Positions 6,416 to 8,608 of a stretch of DNA of 8,608 nucleotides are shown one piece after another. The DNA comes from an uncultured Lysobacteraceae bacterium (GTDB lineage Bacteria; Pseudomonadota; Gammaproteobacteria; Xanthomonadales; Rhodanobacteraceae): NCBI GenBank assembly GCA_946480705.1, contig CAMLLF010000134.1:1-8608 (forward strand), written 5' to 3'. The notes under the pieces were generated by a model. That model searched no databases. It had not been told where the DNA came from and saw only the letters and a list, made by a program, of their open reading frames with translations. The position numbers were made by a program, and so were the translations under genes. Each line of letters starts with the position of its first letter. The first letter of the stretch is position 1.

Positions 6416-7903
6416 TCAGCGCGCGTCGCGGTCGCCGGCCAGCCCGTCCAGCGCGAGTTTCGCGACGTGCGCGACGCGGCTGCGCGCCTGTTCCGACAGC
6501 AGTCGCTGCAAGGTCTGCTGCGCCTGCTCCTGATCGAAGCGATGCTGTTCGAGCAGCGTGCGGCCGACCGCATGCCCGAGGCTGTCGAAGATCAGGCCAT
6601 AGGCGACCGCGTGCACGACGCCGCCGCTCAGCGTGCCGAGTCCCGGAAACGCCTTGAGCGCGTTGCCGGCGATCGCGAGCACGATCGAACTCGTCGTGCG
6701 CAGATTCAGCGCCGCGTCGCGCAGGAACGCGTCGAGATCGATCTGCTTGACCGGAATCTCATGCAGCGCGGCGAGTTCGCGCACGAGCGACGTCGCGAGC
6801 GCGCCCTGGATCAGCAGATCGGTGCCCGGCGCGACGGCCGCGAGCGCGCCGATGATCGCGCGCCGCGTATGCCGGTCGACGATGGCCTGCGATTCGCGTT
6901 CCCGCATCGCGCGTTCGGCCGTGCCGAGCTGCTCGCCGAGCCTGCCGATCACGGCGCCGGCGCGTGCCTGCTCGAGCGCGCCGGCATCGGCGTCGAGGCA
7001 GTCCCGCAGCGCCTCGCGCAGCGGATCGAGCTGCGGCGGCGCGTCGCGCACGACGCGTTCCTCGCGGCCGTCGGCGAGGCGGCGCACGAACGACTCGCGG
7101 CCGCCGGCCTGCACCGCGACGACGCGATCGACGATACCGGCATAGCGTTCGCGCAGCGTCGCGAGCAACTGCGTGCGCTGCGTGTCGTCGTACTGGTCGA
7201 TCTTGTTCAGCGCGAGCAGCAGCGGCTTGCCGTAGCCGCGCAGCCAGCGCAGTTCCTGGTCCTGCGCGCGCGTGACGTCGCCGCCGGCGACATAGACGAC
7301 GGCATGCGCGCGCAGCGCTTCGTCGCGCGCCAGCGCCTCGCGTTCGCGCGCCTGGACTTCCTGCATGCCGGGCACGTCGGCGAGCACGATGTCGAGAGCG
7401 TCGACGCGGCCGCGGTGATGGCTCACGAGCGTCGTCGTGCCGCCGAGCACGTCGACGTCGACCTGGGCCTCGGGCGCGAGCGCGCGGACGAGACTCGACT
7501 TGCCTGCGCTGATTTCGCCGAACACCGCGACGTAGCGCTCGCCGGCCGCGGCGCGGCGGTCGAGCTCCTGCAGTTCGGCTTCGAAGCGCGCGGTTTCCGC
7601 CTGGCGCGACTGCAGCTGGCGGATCCTCTGTTCGACCGTGTCGCGGCTCGGTGCTGCGACCGGACGTGCGGCGCGCGGACGCGGATGCAGCAGCCGCCAG
7701 ACCGCCCAGGTGCTGAGTCCCGCGAACGCGGCGAGCGCGCCGATCAGCGCATAGCGCAGCAGCGCCGGCAGCCCGGCCAGTTCGCGCCAGAGTTCGAGCG
7801 CGCTGCGCGTCGCGCCGAGCAGCAGCCAGAGCAGGGCGATCGCGGCGAGCGCGAGGGCCAGGGCGAGCAGGGCGCGCAGCTGGCGCGTGTCCGGGGCGTT
7901 CAT
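6416..7903 (-). CDS. Membrane-anchored GTPase with N-terminal two-helix anchor and DUF697-like C-terminus
   Basis: A 495-residue inner-membrane GTPase. Two transmembrane helices at about 10-30 and 47-72 form a hairpin anchor, followed by a charged, probably coiled-coil stretch (88-120: EQRIRQLQSRQAETARFEAE). The G domain then shows G1 GEISAGKS (129-136), G2 GGTTT (154-158), G3 DVPG (176-179, valine replacing the usual threonine) and G4 NKID (233-236). The C-terminal part contains APGTDLLIQGALATSLVREL (358-377) and hydrophobic segments (about 405-440), the DUF697 signature region, and ends in an amphipathic Q/A/L-rich helix. ATG 7903 is chosen because upstream codons in the same frame are Arg-rich non-protein-like sequence that would run into the divergent gene. 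The G4 stretch KPLLLALNKIDQYDD matches RPLLLVLNKADRYDD of the second GTPase, so they are diverged paralogues. It is first in the minus-strand gene run. Function unknown beyond GTP hydrolysis at the membrane. Confidence 0.9.
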   Translation of the reverse strand: MNAPDTRQLRALLALALALAAIALLWLLLGATRSALELWRELAGLPALLRYALIGALAAFAGLSTWAVWRLLHPRPRAARPVAAPSRDTVEQRIRQLQSRQAETARFEAELQELDRRAAAGERYVAVFGEISAGKSSLVRALAPEAQVDVDVLGGTTTLVSHHRGRVDALDIVLADVPGMQEVQAREREALARDEALRAHAVVYVAGGDVTRAQDQELRWLRGYGKPLLLALNKIDQYDDTQRTQLLATLRERYAGIVDRVVAVQAGGRESFVRRLADGREERVVRDAPPQLDPLREALRDCLDADAGALEQARAGAVIGRLGEQLGTAERAMRERESQAIVDRHTRRAIIGALAAVAPGTDLLIQGALATSLVRELAALHEIPVKQIDLDAFLRDAALNLRTTSSIVLAIAGNALKAFPGLGTLSGGVVHAVAYGLIFDSLGHAVGRTLLEQHRFDQEQAQQTLQRLLSEQARSRVAHVAKLALDGLAGDRDAR

Positions 7904-8115
7904 GCGCCGATAGTACGCAAGTCGCCGACGCCGCAGGTATCGCCGTACGACGCCGGCGCATCGATGACGCTTTGTGCATTTTGGGCCGCGCGCACGTGCT
8001 TCTGGCATCATCGGCGCGCGCCGGCCGGGGCGGCGCGGCCGAGCGCCCGCGCGCGGCAACCGTATCGCGATTCGCCGCGTGCGTCGCACGATGCCGCGGT
8101 CCGCTGGAGGTGAGC
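7904..8115. promoter_or_regulatory. Divergent intergenic region between GTPase and sensor gene
   Basis: This 212-base stretch separates two divergent starts and must hold promoters for both. The left half contains the palindrome CATCGATG near 7959-7966 and a T-rich patch (GCTTTGTGCATTTTGGG, about 7969-7985) unusual for this DNA. A weak plus-strand pair, TTGGGC (7981-7986) and CATCAT (8006-8011), is a poor sigma-70 match with long spacing. On the minus strand TACTAT lies only a few bases before the GTPase ATG. None of these is convincing; I see no coding sequence here. Confidence 0.35.
8106..8110 (+). promoter_or_regulatory. Ribosome binding site of the sensor gene
   Basis: GGAGG lies five bases before the ATG at 8116, an optimal Shine-Dalgarno match that fixes the start of the right-end gene and the boundary of the divergent intergenic region. 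Confidence 0.8.
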
Positions 8116-8608
8116 ATGCTGCTGCGCTGGTCGCTGGCCGGGCTGTTGATGCTGTGCGCGGTCGCCGCGCGCGCCGCGCCGATGGCGGCAACCCCGATGT
8201 TCCGGCACTTCGGCGTCGCCGACGGCCTGCCGTCGTCGATCGTCTACAAGCTCGCCGAAGATCGCGACGGCTTCGTCTGGATCGGCACGCACGACGGTCT
8301 TGCGCGCTACGACGGCGTCAGCTTCCGTGTCTGGCGCACGATTCCCGGTGACGCCGCGTCGATCGCCGGCAACGAGGTCTCGGCGTTGTTCGTCGATCGC
8401 GGCAACCGCGTCTGGGCCGGCGGCGAAGGCAGCGGGCTCAACGTGCTCGACGAAACGCGCACGCGTTTTCGCCGCTATCGCCACGACCCGGCCGATCCGG
8501 CGAGCCTCGCCGCCGATGACGTCTGGGCCGTGAGTCAGGACGCCGGCGGAGCGATCTGGGTCGGCACCTATTCGGGAGGACTCGACCGGCTGCGCGACGA
8601 CGGCTCCG
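8116..8608 (+). CDS. Reg_prop-type sensor protein, N-terminal part (truncated by window end)
   Basis: The frame stays open for 164 codons to the window edge. A signal peptide or first membrane anchor (hydrophobic 4-18, then AARAAP) is followed by FRHFGVADGLPSSIVYKL (29-46), the standard entry into the periplasmic two-component-regulator propeller, and by repeated blades: DRDGFVWIGTHDGLARYDG (49-67), DRGNRVWAGGEGSGLNVLD (94-112) and DAGGAIWVGTYSGGLDRL (122-139). Each blade carries the W-x-G-x-x-x-G-L pattern of Reg_prop repeats. In complete family members the propeller continues to about 700 residues, then a Y_Y_Y domain, a membrane helix and a histidine kinase, hybrid kinase or GGDEF output; which output is present cannot be seen here. 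It likely senses a periplasmic ligand, perhaps a carbohydrate. Start ATG 8116 has GGAGG five bases ahead. It is divergent from the GTPase gene; no functional link is evident. Confidence 0.92.
   Translation, partial: MLLRWSLAGLLMLCAVAARAAPMAATPMFRHFGVADGLPSSIVYKLAEDRDGFVWIGTHDGLARYDGVSFRVWRTIPGDAASIAGNEVSALFVDRGNRVWAGGEGSGLNVLDETRTRFRRYRHDPADPASLAADDVWAVSQDAGGAIWVGTYSGGLDRLRDDGS

Noticed and set aside
6344..8113. Long plus-strand open frame opposite the anchored GTPase gene
   Set aside because: Same reason: a mirror of real coding sequence, rich in R, A, E and Q, without recognisable motif or ribosome binding site.
7904..8191. Upstream extension of the anchored GTPase by 96 codons
   Set aside because: The added sequence is Arg-rich with no family character and would overlap the well-supported start and ribosome binding site of the divergent sensor gene.

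Overview
The window is about 70% G+C, every real gene uses G/C-rich third codon positions, and the gene content (type L-serine dehydratase with an Fe-S cluster, YceI plus cytochrome b561, Reg_prop-type sensor, PrfH) points to a gammaproteobacterium, most likely of the Lysobacterales/Xanthomonadales. The taxonomic call is an inference from composition and remembered family members, not from a search.

Layout. Left end: a plus-strand gene for a single-pass membrane protein of unknown function (56-736, frame open to the window edge) converges on sdaA (756-2138, minus), an iron-sulfur L-serine dehydratase. Divergent from sdaA is a small glutaredoxin-like CxxC protein (2198-2434, plus). From 7903 down to 2482 six minus-strand genes follow each other closely: a membrane GTPase with a C-terminal DUF697-like region (6416-7903), a YceI-family periplasmic protein (5678-6325), a cytochrome b561 (5032-5694), a second YceI protein (4496-5035), a second DUF697-type GTPase (3103-4458), and a broken prfH (2482-3080). 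The three middle genes overlap by 17 and 4 bases and are surely co-transcribed; the outer gaps are 22 to 90 bases, so a single operon is plausible but unproven. At the right end a plus-strand gene diverges from the GTPase (8116 to the edge): the N-terminus of a sensor with a periplasmic two-component-regulator propeller.

How they may work together. YceI-cytochrome b561 pairs are thought to handle isoprenoid quinone or lipid and electron transfer at the inner membrane; here the b561 lies between two different YceI proteins, and this cassette is bracketed by two related membrane GTPases whose G4 regions are recognisably alike. Whether the GTPases serve the redox cassette is unknown.

The most notable item is the prfH remnant. 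Release factor H rescues ribosomes with a damaged decoding centre and is normally paired with the RNA ligase RtcB. Here the gene keeps a strong ribosome binding site and clear family similarity over its whole length, but needs a one-base frame change near 2937 and lacks seven residues that should contain the catalytic GGQ motif, with no rtcB next to it. No tRNA, rRNA, CRISPR array, insertion sequence or phage gene was seen, and no gene-free stretch exceeds 300 bases.
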